Shown here one piece after another: positions 34,598-41,245 of a DNA stretch of 64,000 nt. This DNA is from CAIYYO01 sp049299895 (GTDB taxonomy: Archaea > Altiarchaeota > Altiarchaeia > IMC4 > QMZM01): the NCBI GenBank assembly GCA_049299895.1, contig JBAQYF010000019.1, positions 1 to 64,000 on the forward strand, in the 5' to 3' direction. Below the pieces are notes generated by a model. The model searched no databases. It was not told where the DNA came from and saw only the letters and a list, made by a program, of their open reading frames with translations. The translations under genes and the position numbers were made by a program. Numbering within the stretch: the stretch's first letter is position 1; every line of letters starts with the position of its first letter.

Positions 34598-34614
34598 GGG
34601 TGATTATCGGACAA

Positions 34615-35181
34615 TTATTTTTCTAAGAGTATGAAGGCATTTCTAATGTCTTCTGCCACCATTTTCCTCTTGGCTTTTTCGATCAGGAAGTTCTTCCCGG
34701 TTGGCAGATAGGACGGGAACACTCGAATGTTTCCAAAGAAAAACTTTCCGCCCCTGATTTTATAAGTTGATCCTGCCGGTATTGCCCTCTTTTTATTTAC
34801 CCTCAGAGTAATACAATTTAGGGCTTTTATAGCCGCATCACCCATCAATAGGATCGCCCTGGTGTTGGGAAACATTCTCAATTCTTCTTCGAGAGAGTCA
34901 GAGTACTTTTCTATTACCTCAGTGGGGACCGTTAATCCTTTTCTTGGTTCTTTAACCGCAACGGTCAAGTATACGCCTTTTCTGACAACGTCATTGATAT
35001 TTTTAACCATAACGCCCGCACCATCAAAAGCTTTAATGATGTTTACTACAAAGAGCGAGTCGGTAGAAGAGTAAAAGTAGTCACCCATATTTTCCGGAAG
35101 CGCTTCGCAGATCATCACGACCCGGATCTTTTGCGGATCGACACCTGCCGGGAGAGTAATTTTTTTGTCAGTAATTGTCAT
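34615..35181 (-). CDS. Uracil-DNA-glycosylase-superfamily protein
   Basis: A 188-residue protein of the UDG-like fold. Indicators are VVMICEALPENMGDYFYS near the N-terminus (a variant of the GEAPG motif), ILLMGDAAIKAL and the C-terminal VFPSYLPTGKNFLIEKAKRKM, a variant of the HPSP region. The catalytic Asp of classical UDGs is not certain, and no 4Fe-4S cysteine set as in family 4 is present. It could be a glycosylase for another base or a binding protein. It is convergent with the gamma-lyase gene, 17 bp apart. Confidence 0.7.
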   Translation of the reverse strand: MTITDKKITLPAGVDPQKIRVVMICEALPENMGDYFYSSTDSLFVVNIIKAFDGAGVMVKNINDVVRKGVYLTVAVKEPRKGLTVPTEVIEKYSDSLEEELRMFPNTRAILLMGDAAIKALNCITLRVNKKRAIPAGSTYKIRGGKFFFGNIRVFPSYLPTGKNFLIEKAKRKMVAEDIRNAFILLEK

Positions 35182-35453
35182 AACAGTATTAGCGTATTAG
35201 TAAATAGGGATTATAAATAATTTGAGAAGCGGTTTAACTTCTTAGTTTATAAAAAAGCTTATTTTTCTTTATTTTTTGAATAATCATTTAGGCCCGGAGT
35301 GTTGCAGAATGGGTCTTCGATCACAACCGCAAGGCCGGCCGGGTATTTTAAACGGCCTAAACAAAGTTTATCCCATTCTCTTTTAGTCCATTCTGATTTC
35401 TCTGATTAATATTTATACTCTGAATTCTCATATTATTCTATAGAGATAACAAA
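35182..35453. other. Intergenic control region before the HgcAB-associated gene
   Basis: The 272 bp hold GAAGCGGTTTAACTTC (near 35226-35241), AT-rich T-runs and GGCCGGCC-containing inverted repeats near 35333-35366. A TATA-like AATATTTATAC (about 35408-35418) is placed for the plus-strand gene. No sulfur operator and no further gene are seen. Confidence 0.5.
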
Positions 35454-35708
35454 ATGGCAAAAAAAACAGGAGAATGCTGTTCTACTTGCTGCAAAGTGGA
35501 AGCGATCGTCTCAGTCGATGAGCGGGGCCAGATGGTCCTGCCAAAAGACCTGAGGGAAAAGATGAACGTTAAGCCGGGAGATAAATTGTCCCTTGTGAGC
35601 CTGTGCTGCGGGGAAAAGGTCTCCTGTATAGCAATCGTCAAGGCCGACGAAATGTCGAGGATGGCGGAGAATTTCCTGGGACCAGTATTAAAGGATCTTA
35701 AAAGGTGA
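35454..35708 (+). CDS. AbrB/SpoVT-like HgcAB-associated protein, cysteine rich
   Basis: An 84-residue swapped-hairpin (AbrB/MazE) protein: VSVDERGQMVLPKDLREKMNVKPGDKLSLV (residues 19-48) is the DNA-binding fold. Unusually it has a cysteine cluster GECCSTCCK at the N-terminus and LCCGEKVSC in the middle. Proteins of this type are found beside ArsM-like methyltransferases and near mercury-methylation genes. It is followed by an ArsM gene whose start is 6 bp beyond its stop. It may sense arsenite or another thiophilic metal through its cysteines. Confidence 0.82.
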   Translation: MAKKTGECCSTCCKVEAIVSVDERGQMVLPKDLREKMNVKPGDKLSLVSLCCGEKVSCIAIVKADEMSRMAENFLGPVLKDLKR

Positions 35709-35713
35709 AACAA

Positions 35714-36517
35714 ATGAAAAAGGACACTATCAGGGAACAAGTAAAGGAAAGATACGGAAATTTTGCAAAACAGGGATGCTCATGCTGCGGCAGCCCTAAT
35801 GTCTCGGCGGAAAACATAAGCAAGCTGGTCGGCTATTCGGATGAAGACATAGGATCCGTGCCGCAGGGGGCGAACCTCGGACTGGGCTGCGGGAACCCGA
35901 TAGCGCTGGCCTCTTTGAAGGCGGGCGAAACCATCCTCGATCTCGGATCGGGCGCAGGCTTCGACTGCTTCCTTGCAGCTAAAAAAGTCGGGCCAAAAGG
36001 GAAGGTGATCGGCGTAGACATGACCCCTGAGATGCTGAAGAGGGCGAGGGAGAACGCATCGAAAGGCGGCTATAAGAACGTCGAATTCAGGGAAGGAATG
36101 ATTGAAGCGCTCCCGGTGGACGATGAGTCTGTGGATGCCGTGATCTCGAACTGCGTGATCAATCTTTCGACCGATAAGGAGCGGGTCTTTAAAGAGATGT
36201 ATCGGGTGCTTAAATTTGGGGGCAGGTTCATGGTCTCGGATATGACCCTTTCAAAAGAGCTTCCCGAAGAATTGCGCGAATCGGTTGCGGCATACGCTGG
36301 CTGCATAGCCGGTGCTATAACCAAGGAAGAATACTTGTCGGGGATAAAGAAGGCAGGATTCAAGGATGTAAAAATAGTGAAAGAGGAGCCTTTCCCGCTG
36401 GACTCCGCGGACGACCCTTCCGTAAAAGAGATATTCGATAAACTTGGATTGACCAAAGAAGAACTCTTAAAGGCCGCACCCTCGGTCATAGGCATAAAAG
36501 TGCAGGGCAGAAAATAG
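35714..36517 (+). CDS. arsM: ArsM-type arsenite S-adenosylmethionine methyltransferase
   Basis: A 267-residue class I methyltransferase. It has NLGLGCGNPIALASLKAGE, the AdoMet loop ILDLGSGAGFDCF, and the arsenite-related cysteines in ISNCVINLS and YAGCIAGAI, plus an N-terminal CSCCG. Arsenite or a related metalloid is the expected acceptor. I use the ATG at 35714, which has GGTG 7-10 bp before it; a GTG at 35705 overlapping the previous stop is the alternative. It is co-transcribed with the cysteine-rich AbrB-like protein and a flavoredoxin. Confidence 0.9.
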   Translation: MKKDTIREQVKERYGNFAKQGCSCCGSPNVSAENISKLVGYSDEDIGSVPQGANLGLGCGNPIALASLKAGETILDLGSGAGFDCFLAAKKVGPKGKVIGVDMTPEMLKRARENASKGGYKNVEFREGMIEALPVDDESVDAVISNCVINLSTDKERVFKEMYRVLKFGGRFMVSDMTLSKELPEELRESVAAYAGCIAGAITKEEYLSGIKKAGFKDVKIVKEEPFPLDSADDPSVKEIFDKLGLTKEELLKAAPSVIGIKVQGRK

Positions 36518-36527
36518 GGGGATCAAA

Positions 36528-37106
36528 ATGAGACTATCCCTTCCAGCCCAACCGTTATTGGTCCCGTCTCCGGTGCTCGTCATCGGAACATACGGCTCCG
36601 ACGGCAGGCCTAATATCATGACTGCCGCCTGGGGAGGGATATCATCTAGCAAACCCCCGTGCATCAGCGTATCTCTGCGTGAGGCGACGCTTAGTTACCA
36701 CAACATCAAAGAGACAGGGGCATTCACGGTGAACATTCCCTCAGAAAAGCATTACAAGGAGGCCGATTACGTCGGCATGGTATCCGGAAGAGAGCACGAC
36801 AAATTCAAGGAGACCCGCCTCACTCCTGAAAAGAGCAAACAGGTCAATGCACCTATCGTAAAAGAATTTCCCTACTCACTTGAATGCAAGCTGAAGAAAC
36901 AGGTCGATCTAGGCATGCATACGATGTTCATTGGTGAAATTGTCGGAATGGTCGCTGACAATAATGTTCTTAATCCAAAACAACTACCAGATATCGAGAA
37001 GGTGCGGCCGATCCTGTGGGGCTCGTTCGGCAGTATGGGGTATTATAATATCGGCGACAAACTGGGTGATGCATTCTCAGTCGGAAACGAATTAAAACGG
37101 GGCTAA
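36528..37106 (+). CDS. Flavoredoxin-like FMN-binding split-barrel protein
   Basis: A 192-residue flavin reductase/flavoredoxin family protein. It starts SLPAQPLLVPSPVLVIGTYG, followed by NIMTAAWGGISSSKPPC and VNIPSEKH, the flavin-binding surface. Such proteins carry electrons or reduce flavin in anaerobes. It closes the HgcAB-associated/arsM unit, so it may supply reducing power to that pathway, though it may simply be a neighbour. Confidence 0.88.
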   Translation: MRLSLPAQPLLVPSPVLVIGTYGSDGRPNIMTAAWGGISSSKPPCISVSLREATLSYHNIKETGAFTVNIPSEKHYKEADYVGMVSGREHDKFKETRLTPEKSKQVNAPIVKEFPYSLECKLKKQVDLGMHTMFIGEIVGMVADNNVLNPKQLPDIEKVRPILWGSFGSMGYYNIGDKLGDAFSVGNELKRG

Positions 37107-37147
37107 ACGGGTCCATGAATTGATTTGGTCCGGGCGATTTTTTTAAT

Positions 37148-37735
37148 TTATCTTTTCCCATAAGGCCTCAGAAGGTCCGCCTTTGTCATTATCCCGGTTA
37201 CCTTGTTCCCTTTTGTCAGTAGTACGGCACTGCTTCTTGTCAGGATCGACGCGATAATTGTCACAGGCGTCTCTTCGTCTATCTGGGGGAATAATCCTTC
37301 CATTATGTCTGCGACTATGGCGCTCTTCAGGTCTTTTATGCCCCCCGAAGCAATGGATTCAACCAGCCTTCCCTCGGATATGCTGCCTACTATGTGCTCG
37401 CCTTTGTAGACGATTAGCTGTGAGAAATTTTTGCTGCGCATCTTCTTTACGGCTGAATCGACTGAATCGTCCGTCTGCAGCCCCACAGGCTGTCGGTTCA
37501 TCAGGTCTTTTGCCTGGGTTTCCGTCGTATGTTCTCCCTTGGTGAGTTCGTCGAATATCTTTTTCACGATGTCATAAGAAGGGGAGATCTTTCCGTTCTC
37601 TATCTTGTTTATCATTGACTGCGTGACATTGGCTTTGCCTGCAAGGAAGTGCTGGCTCCATTTAAGGGCTTTTCTCCTTTTGTAGATGGACTTTACGTCC
37701 GGGAATATAGAGATCTTCTGCTTGGCAGGTTCCAT
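37148..37735 (-). CDS. XRE-type HTH regulator with two CBS domains
   Basis: A 195-residue regulator. Residues 10-68 form an XRE helix-turn-helix (KALKWSQHFLAGKANVTQSMINKIENGK). Residues about 78-195 are a CBS pair (MNRQPVGLQTDDSVDSAV; IMEGLFPQIDEETPV) that may bind an adenosyl ligand such as AdoMet or AMP. The 30 bp before its start hold TATTCCTTTAGGAATA and GGAATAATATTATTCC, probably its own operator and unlike the TTAAC sites. That argues against it being the sulfur-operator regulator. Confidence 0.88.
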   Translation of the reverse strand: MEPAKQKISIFPDVKSIYKRRKALKWSQHFLAGKANVTQSMINKIENGKISPSYDIVKKIFDELTKGEHTTETQAKDLMNRQPVGLQTDDSVDSAVKKMRSKNFSQLIVYKGEHIVGSISEGRLVESIASGGIKDLKSAIVADIMEGLFPQIDEETPVTIIASILTRSSAVLLTKGNKVTGIMTKADLLRPYGKR

Positions 37736-37765
37736 GCTGATTATTTGGAAGCGTATCTTTAAAAA

Positions 37766-37791
37766 TATTCCTTTAGGAATAATATTATTCC
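37766..37791. promoter_or_regulatory. Candidate autoregulatory palindromes of the XRE-CBS regulator
   Basis: TATTCCTTTAGGAATA (37766-37781) overlaps the perfect palindrome GGAATAATATTATTCC (37776-37791) in the 95-bp gap between the minus-strand regulator and the plus-strand cysteine-rich gene. The shared half-site is GGAATA. It could serve both divergent promoters. Confidence 0.6.
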
Positions 37792-37830
37792 AAAAAAATA
37801 TTAACCCCCGCGTGCCATATTATTATCGGG

Positions 37831-38250
37831 GTGATAACATGGAATGAGATGATTGAGAGCATATTTACGGGTATGCAGGAGAAACAAAAGGAGGTGATCA
37901 AACTAGCAAGCAAATTATATGTTGAGAAACTGAAACTGTCGAAAGACATATTCGGCCTGGCTGAGGAACTGGCCAAGCTGGATGAGATAGACAAAAGAGG
38001 TGAATCGAGCGGGCACGCAACGCAGGATCATTGCGGCGAACGGGGTCAGGAATGCCGCTTATGCAGTCTTGGATGCCGGTCTAAAGTGTATCTGTCGGGG
38101 GATGCGGCTTTGGGCTACTGCACGGGTTACCGGCTGATACGCCTGTCCGGGAGAGCTTACAAGAAACCGGATGAACTGGCCGGCAGCCGGTCATACGAGT
38201 ACATCGCAGAACTACACCGGTCAGTTCTGGGGAATACGGAAAGAATCTGA
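37831..38250 (+). CDS. Uncharacterised cysteine-motif protein
   Basis: A 139-residue protein of unknown family. The first 50 residues are helical and charged (QEKQKEVIKLASKLYVEKLKL). The centre has CGERGQECRLCSLGC followed after about 15 residues by GYCTGYRLIRLSGRAY; the four or five cysteines could bind a metal. I use the GTG at 37831; an ATG at 37849 is possible. It is divergent from the XRE-CBS regulator and may be its target. Beyond residue 100 composition is less typical, so the true end of conserved sequence is uncertain. Confidence 0.5.
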   Translation: MITWNEMIESIFTGMQEKQKEVIKLASKLYVEKLKLSKDIFGLAEELAKLDEIDKRGESSGHATQDHCGERGQECRLCSLGCRSKVYLSGDAALGYCTGYRLIRLSGRAYKKPDELAGSRSYEYIAELHRSVLGNTERI

Positions 38251-38281
38251 CAGGGGGAAGCGGAGGAAACAGAGGCTTGAA

Positions 38282-38590
38282 TTATGTCGAGCCAGTCCCC
38301 TTGGAACGCGATTCAGTGCAGCACTTGCATATGAGCTTGGATATCTCGTCCTGGGTTTTTGTCTTTTTTATTTCTTTTGCGATTTTCTTTATGTATCCTT
38401 TGTAGCCGGGCGCGGTCTTGAATTTGCCGCCCCTCTTCTTGTGCAGGTATTGGGATACCGCCGAAGGCGTCAGGCCAAGCAGTTCCGCCACTTCCTTTTG
38501 GGAGGAGCCGCCATCTATCATTTCTCTTGCCAGGTCGGCTCTTATCTGGGGGAGGACGTACCAGAGCGCTTCTTCACAGGGGAGTTTCAT
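38282..38590 (-). CDS. XRE-type HTH protein with C-terminal C-x-C-C; candidate sulfur-regulon repressor
   Basis: A 102-residue regulator. Residues about 20-50 hold the helix-turn-helix (GGSSQKEVAELLGLTPSAVS, followed by QYLHKKRGG). The C-terminal part, after a lysine-rich linker, has KLICKCCTESRS, with Cys at about 88, 90 and 91, and one further Cys at position 5. It resembles small archaeal XRE-type regulators with a cysteine tail. Its promoter region, shared with the CDGSH gene, holds two TTAAC palindromes. That makes autoregulation likely and marks it as the best candidate to bind the operator found at eight promoters here. Binding itself is not shown. Confidence 0.8.
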   Translation of the reverse strand: MKLPCEEALWYVLPQIRADLAREMIDGGSSQKEVAELLGLTPSAVSQYLHKKRGGKFKTAPGYKGYIKKIAKEIKKTKTQDEISKLICKCCTESRSKGTGST

Positions 38591-38636
38591 GTCGTTATTT
38601 AATTATAGCCTGGAGGGTTATTATATCCACGGCCGA

Positions 38637-38649
38637 TTAACAGTGTTAA
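38637..38649. promoter_or_regulatory. 13-bp variant sulfur operator
   Basis: TTAACAGTGTTAA, the same half-sites as the 14-bp operator with a 3-bp spacer. It lies directly before the TATA-like TTATTATAC of the CDGSH gene, and about 10 bp beyond a TATA-like box for the divergent HTH gene. It could control both. Confidence 0.65.
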
Positions 38650-38674
38650 TTATTATACTTGCCAGGCTTAATAA

Positions 38675-38688
38675 TTAACGATTGTTAT
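38675..38688. promoter_or_regulatory. Sulfur-regulon operator of the CDGSH gene
   Basis: TTAACGATTGTTAT, which on the other strand reads ATAACAATCGTTAA and differs from the consensus at one end base. It sits about 20 bp after a TATA-like TTATTATACTTG (38650-38661), again over the expected transcript start, and ends 14 bp before the CDGSH start codon. Confidence 0.75.
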
Positions 38689-38702
38689 AAAAAGGTGATC
38701 CG

Positions 38703-39416
38703 ATGTCCGGGAGCAAAAAGATTTCTGAACCCAAGGTTCAGGTTACGAAGAACGGCCCATACCTGGTTTCAGGCGGCCTGCCGCTGAATAAGGAGATCAT
38801 AGCAGGAGACGAGCGCGGCGATCCAGTAGAATGGAAGAATGGACAAAAATACCCTGACCGGGACCCTTATTCGCTTTGCCGCTGCGGAGGCTCGAAGAAC
38901 AAACCGTACTGCGACGGGACGCATTCAAAAAGCGGATTCGACGGGACAGAGACTGCAAGCCGCAAAAAATACAGCGAACAGGCAGGGGAGATAACGGGGC
39001 CGGAGCTTATCCTGAACGATGCGGAGTCTTTTTGCGCGGTCGGGAGATTCTGCCACCGCAAAGGAGGGACATGGGACCTTGCGGAAAAGTCCGGCGACCC
39101 GGAATGCAAAAAGACCGCGATACAGGAAGCATGCGACTGCCCTTCGGGGAGGCTTGTTGCCTGCGACAAAAAAAGCGGCAAACCGATAGAGCACAGGTTC
39201 GAAAAATCGATAAGCCTTGTCGAGGACCCGATAAAGGGGGTAAGCGGCCCGATCTGGCTTAAAGGAGGAATCTTCCTGGAATCGTCTGACGGGACGAAAT
39301 ACGAAACAAGGAACAGAGTCACCTTATGCAGGTGCGGAAGGTCCGCTAATAAGCCTTTCTGCGATGGCGAACACGTTAATTCGGGCTTTAACGACGGGGA
39401 TGAGTCACTTAAATAA
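38703..39416 (+). CDS. Double CDGSH-type iron-sulfur protein
   Basis: A 237-residue protein with two CDGSH [2Fe-2S] sites: CRCGGSKNKPYCDGTH (about 59-74) and CRCGRSANKPFCDGEH (about 211-226). Both keep the three-Cys one-His ligand set. Between them is a domain with five or more cysteines (FCAVGRFCHRKGG, ACDCPSGRLVACD). CDGSH proteins hold or transfer labile clusters and electrons. An operator at 38675-38688 puts it in the sulfur regulon, in line with Fe-S supply or storage. A GGTG ribosome site precedes the ATG. Confidence 0.92.
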   Translation: MSGSKKISEPKVQVTKNGPYLVSGGLPLNKEIIAGDERGDPVEWKNGQKYPDRDPYSLCRCGGSKNKPYCDGTHSKSGFDGTETASRKKYSEQAGEITGPELILNDAESFCAVGRFCHRKGGTWDLAEKSGDPECKKTAIQEACDCPSGRLVACDKKSGKPIEHRFEKSISLVEDPIKGVSGPIWLKGGIFLESSDGTKYETRNRVTLCRCGRSANKPFCDGEHVNSGFNDGDESLK

Positions 39417-39419
39417 ATA

Positions 39420-39426
39420 TTTTTTT
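39420..39426 (+). terminator. T-run after the CDGSH gene
   Basis: Seven T residues directly after the stop codon of the CDGSH gene, followed by a C-rich stretch. No strong stem precedes it. Archaeal transcripts often end in such T-runs. Confidence 0.35.
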
Positions 39427-39526
39427 ACCCCTGCCCCCCATATTTCTGGTATCTTACCTGCTGAAAGTAAAGCGCCCAGCTAAGAATTTAAGGCATTGAA
39501 GCTAATTATTCTTAAGAGGAATAAAA

Positions 39527-40192
39527 ATGGATGTAACAGAAGCGCTTAATGCCCGGTTCACAGTTCGGGCCTTTAAACCCGATACAGTGAACAAGGAAAT
39601 CGTTTCGGATATACTTGAATCCGCCCTGAGGTCGCCTTCATGGGGGAATACCCAGCCATGGGACATCTATGTGGCAGGAGGATCTGCACTGGAAAGAATA
39701 CGAAAGAGAGGGATGGAGCTATTCATTAAAGGCGTCCCTCCCAATCCCGATGTGCCCGCGCCGCAGAAATGGCCCCCGGCAATCGAATGGCGCACAAGGG
39801 ATATGATAACAAAGCGCAATAAGGCAACGGGGCTGGATCCTAACGATAAGGCAACAAGACTGGCGATATCAAAACTCAGCCATAATCTTTTCGGGGCTCC
39901 GATAGTTATTTACCTGTGCATGGATAATGCTCTTGGAACTTGGTCGATGTTCGACCTGGGCGCGATCTCCCAGAGCATCATGCTTGCAGCGACCGAGAAG
40001 GGCCTGGGCACTGCCCCCGCAGTCATGCTGGTTGGATACCCGGGCATAATAAGGGAAGAAATGAAAATCCCCGATAATCTTTCTTTAGTTTTCGGAATAG
40101 CTCTCGGTTACGCTGATACCAAGCATCCCCAGAACAAAGCGCGCAGCCCCAGGCGCACGGTAAAAGAAGCCGTCTCTTTCAGCGACTTTTGA
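39527..40192 (+). CDS. Nitroreductase-family flavoprotein 2
   Basis: A 221-residue FMN enzyme of the nitroreductase fold with RFTVRAFKPDTV, SPSWGNTQPWDI and the C-terminal GYPGIIREEMKIPDNLSLVFGIALGYAD. It is longer than the copy at 2481-3035 by an insertion around residues 65-105, as in nitrobenzoate-reductase-like members. It stands between two sulfur-regulon promoters but has no TTAAC palindrome upstream. No ribosome site stronger than AGAGGAA is seen. Confidence 0.88.
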   Translation: MDVTEALNARFTVRAFKPDTVNKEIVSDILESALRSPSWGNTQPWDIYVAGGSALERIRKRGMELFIKGVPPNPDVPAPQKWPPAIEWRTRDMITKRNKATGLDPNDKATRLAISKLSHNLFGAPIVIYLCMDNALGTWSMFDLGAISQSIMLAATEKGLGTAPAVMLVGYPGIIREEMKIPDNLSLVFGIALGYADTKHPQNKARSPRRTVKEAVSFSDF

Positions 40193-40197
40193 AAATG

Positions 40198-40210
40198 TTA
40201 ACGACGTTAA
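40198..40210. promoter_or_regulatory. 13-bp variant sulfur operator upstream of the membrane-anchored protein
   Basis: TTAACGACGTTAA, next to the TATA-like AATTTATAAG (40209-40218). It overlaps the upstream edge of the promoter, as the 13-bp site of the CDGSH gene does. Confidence 0.6.
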
Positions 40211-40234
40211 TTTATAAGCCTGCGAGAGCATATA

Positions 40235-40248
40235 TTAACAATCGTTAA
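40235..40248. promoter_or_regulatory. Sulfur-regulon operator of the membrane-anchored protein
   Basis: Exact TTAACAATCGTTAA, starting 17 bp after the TATA-like AATTTATAAG and ending 13 bp before the start codon at 40262. Confidence 0.82.
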
Positions 40249-40261
40249 TATATTTTCTATA

Positions 40262-41023
40262 ATGCCCTCAAAAACTTTTAGAGACAATAAAAAGCAGATC
40301 GCATTCGTTCTGCTTTTGCTCATGCTCGGAACCGGCGCATTATACGTCCAGGGCTATTTTGATCTCTGGCGCAGGGGCGATCCCTTGATGTACGGAGACT
40401 CGCAGCTTAAGCTCGCATTCGACACTTCTCATGCAGTTCTTCTTTCACATACTCCCGAGAAAAGGCTTTCCGGACATTATACTGCAAACGGAGAGACTGT
40501 ACCGAAGGATGACGAGGTTGTCCTGGGTTTTGACATTGCATCCCTTGTAGCGGCCGAAAGCAACGTAGAGGTCTCTGGTTTGTACCCCGGCTTCCTTTTG
40601 AGTAATTTCTCCGGTTCAGACAAGGATTTTCGCGTAGCCGGCATCCTAAAGAAGATGAATGCATCGGCTGACATGATCGCATTCGTATCCGCTAAAAGCT
40701 TCGGGGAACTCCCGGGGAAAAAGGTAGAGTTAAAGCGCACCACTAATATGATGCCTAAATTGTTCTATTATATATCAGACTCCGACCGGAGGATCAGGAG
40801 CCTTCCTTTGTCTAATGGCAGCATTGAGAATTATAAAATGGAAGGAAAGTATTATCCCCTGATACTCGGCAGGGCGGAAGCCGACATGATGATAAAAGAG
40901 AGGCTAATTTCCGGGCCAGGCGACAGGATAGAGAACCTCTTCGGTAAACAGGTATTCATCACGGGCATATTCAACGCCACGGGAACGGGAGCAGACATCC
41001 TGCATTATCTCCCGGAGGAGTAA
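40262..41023 (+). CDS. Unknown protein with one N-terminal membrane anchor, in the sulfur regulon
   Basis: A 253-residue protein that I do not recognise. Residues about 13-31 (IAFVLLLLMLGTGALYVQG) form a single anchor; the rest is predicted outside the cell, rich in beta and without cysteine. Small motifs such as GKKVELKRT and FGKQVFITGIFNATG repeat the pattern of extracellular beta-sandwich domains. The two operators upstream make control by sulfur supply likely, so uptake, ligand capture or a membrane-complex role are possible. It is monocistronic. Confidence 0.75.
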   Translation: MPSKTFRDNKKQIAFVLLLLMLGTGALYVQGYFDLWRRGDPLMYGDSQLKLAFDTSHAVLLSHTPEKRLSGHYTANGETVPKDDEVVLGFDIASLVAAESNVEVSGLYPGFLLSNFSGSDKDFRVAGILKKMNASADMIAFVSAKSFGELPGKKVELKRTTNMMPKLFYYISDSDRRIRSLPLSNGSIENYKMEGKYYPLILGRAEADMMIKERLISGPGDRIENLFGKQVFITGIFNATGTGADILHYLPEE

Positions 41024-41062
41024 CCGGGGATCTTTGATATTTATACCCATACTGCCATATAA

Positions 41063-41076
41063 TTAACAATTGTTAA
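41063..41076. promoter_or_regulatory. Sulfur-regulon operator of the cysK-cysE operon
   Basis: TTAACAATTGTTAA, a fully symmetrical form of the operator. It is centred about 28 bp after a TATA-like ATATTTATACC (41037-41047). The cysK start is at 41246, so the transcript would have a leader of about 175 bases. A second TATA-like GTATAAATA (41213-41221) nearer the gene may give another start. Confidence 0.78.
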
Positions 41077-41077
41077 C

Positions 41078-41140
41078 ATGGACCAAACGCAACTGGATGG
41101 AACAGACAGGTTCTTTTATGATGCGCCGTGTAGGGTATGA
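41078..41140 (+). CDS. Possible leader peptide of cysK, 20 codons
   Basis: An ATG directly after the operator opens a 20-residue frame ending A-P-C-R-V, with one cysteine codon three codons before the stop TGA (41138-41140). A weak inverted repeat AGGG...CCCT (41132-41147) overlaps its end and an eight-T run lies at 41185-41192. The order is the same as in the CBS leader, but the cysteine content and hairpin are weaker. It may be chance. Confidence 0.3.
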   Translation: MDQTQLDGTDRFFYDAPCRV

Positions 41141-41245
41141 AAGCCCTGATAACACTTAGTTTATTCTCCGGACTATTTTAGCTGTTTTTTTTGCTTTTAC
41201 AAGTATAAATATGATTAATCGTATAAATAAAAGTTTGGTGAAAAA

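Noticed and set aside
37148..37735. XRE-CBS protein as regulator of the TTAAC operators
   Set aside because: Its own upstream region has a different perfect palindrome (GGAATAATATTATTCC) and no TTAAC site.
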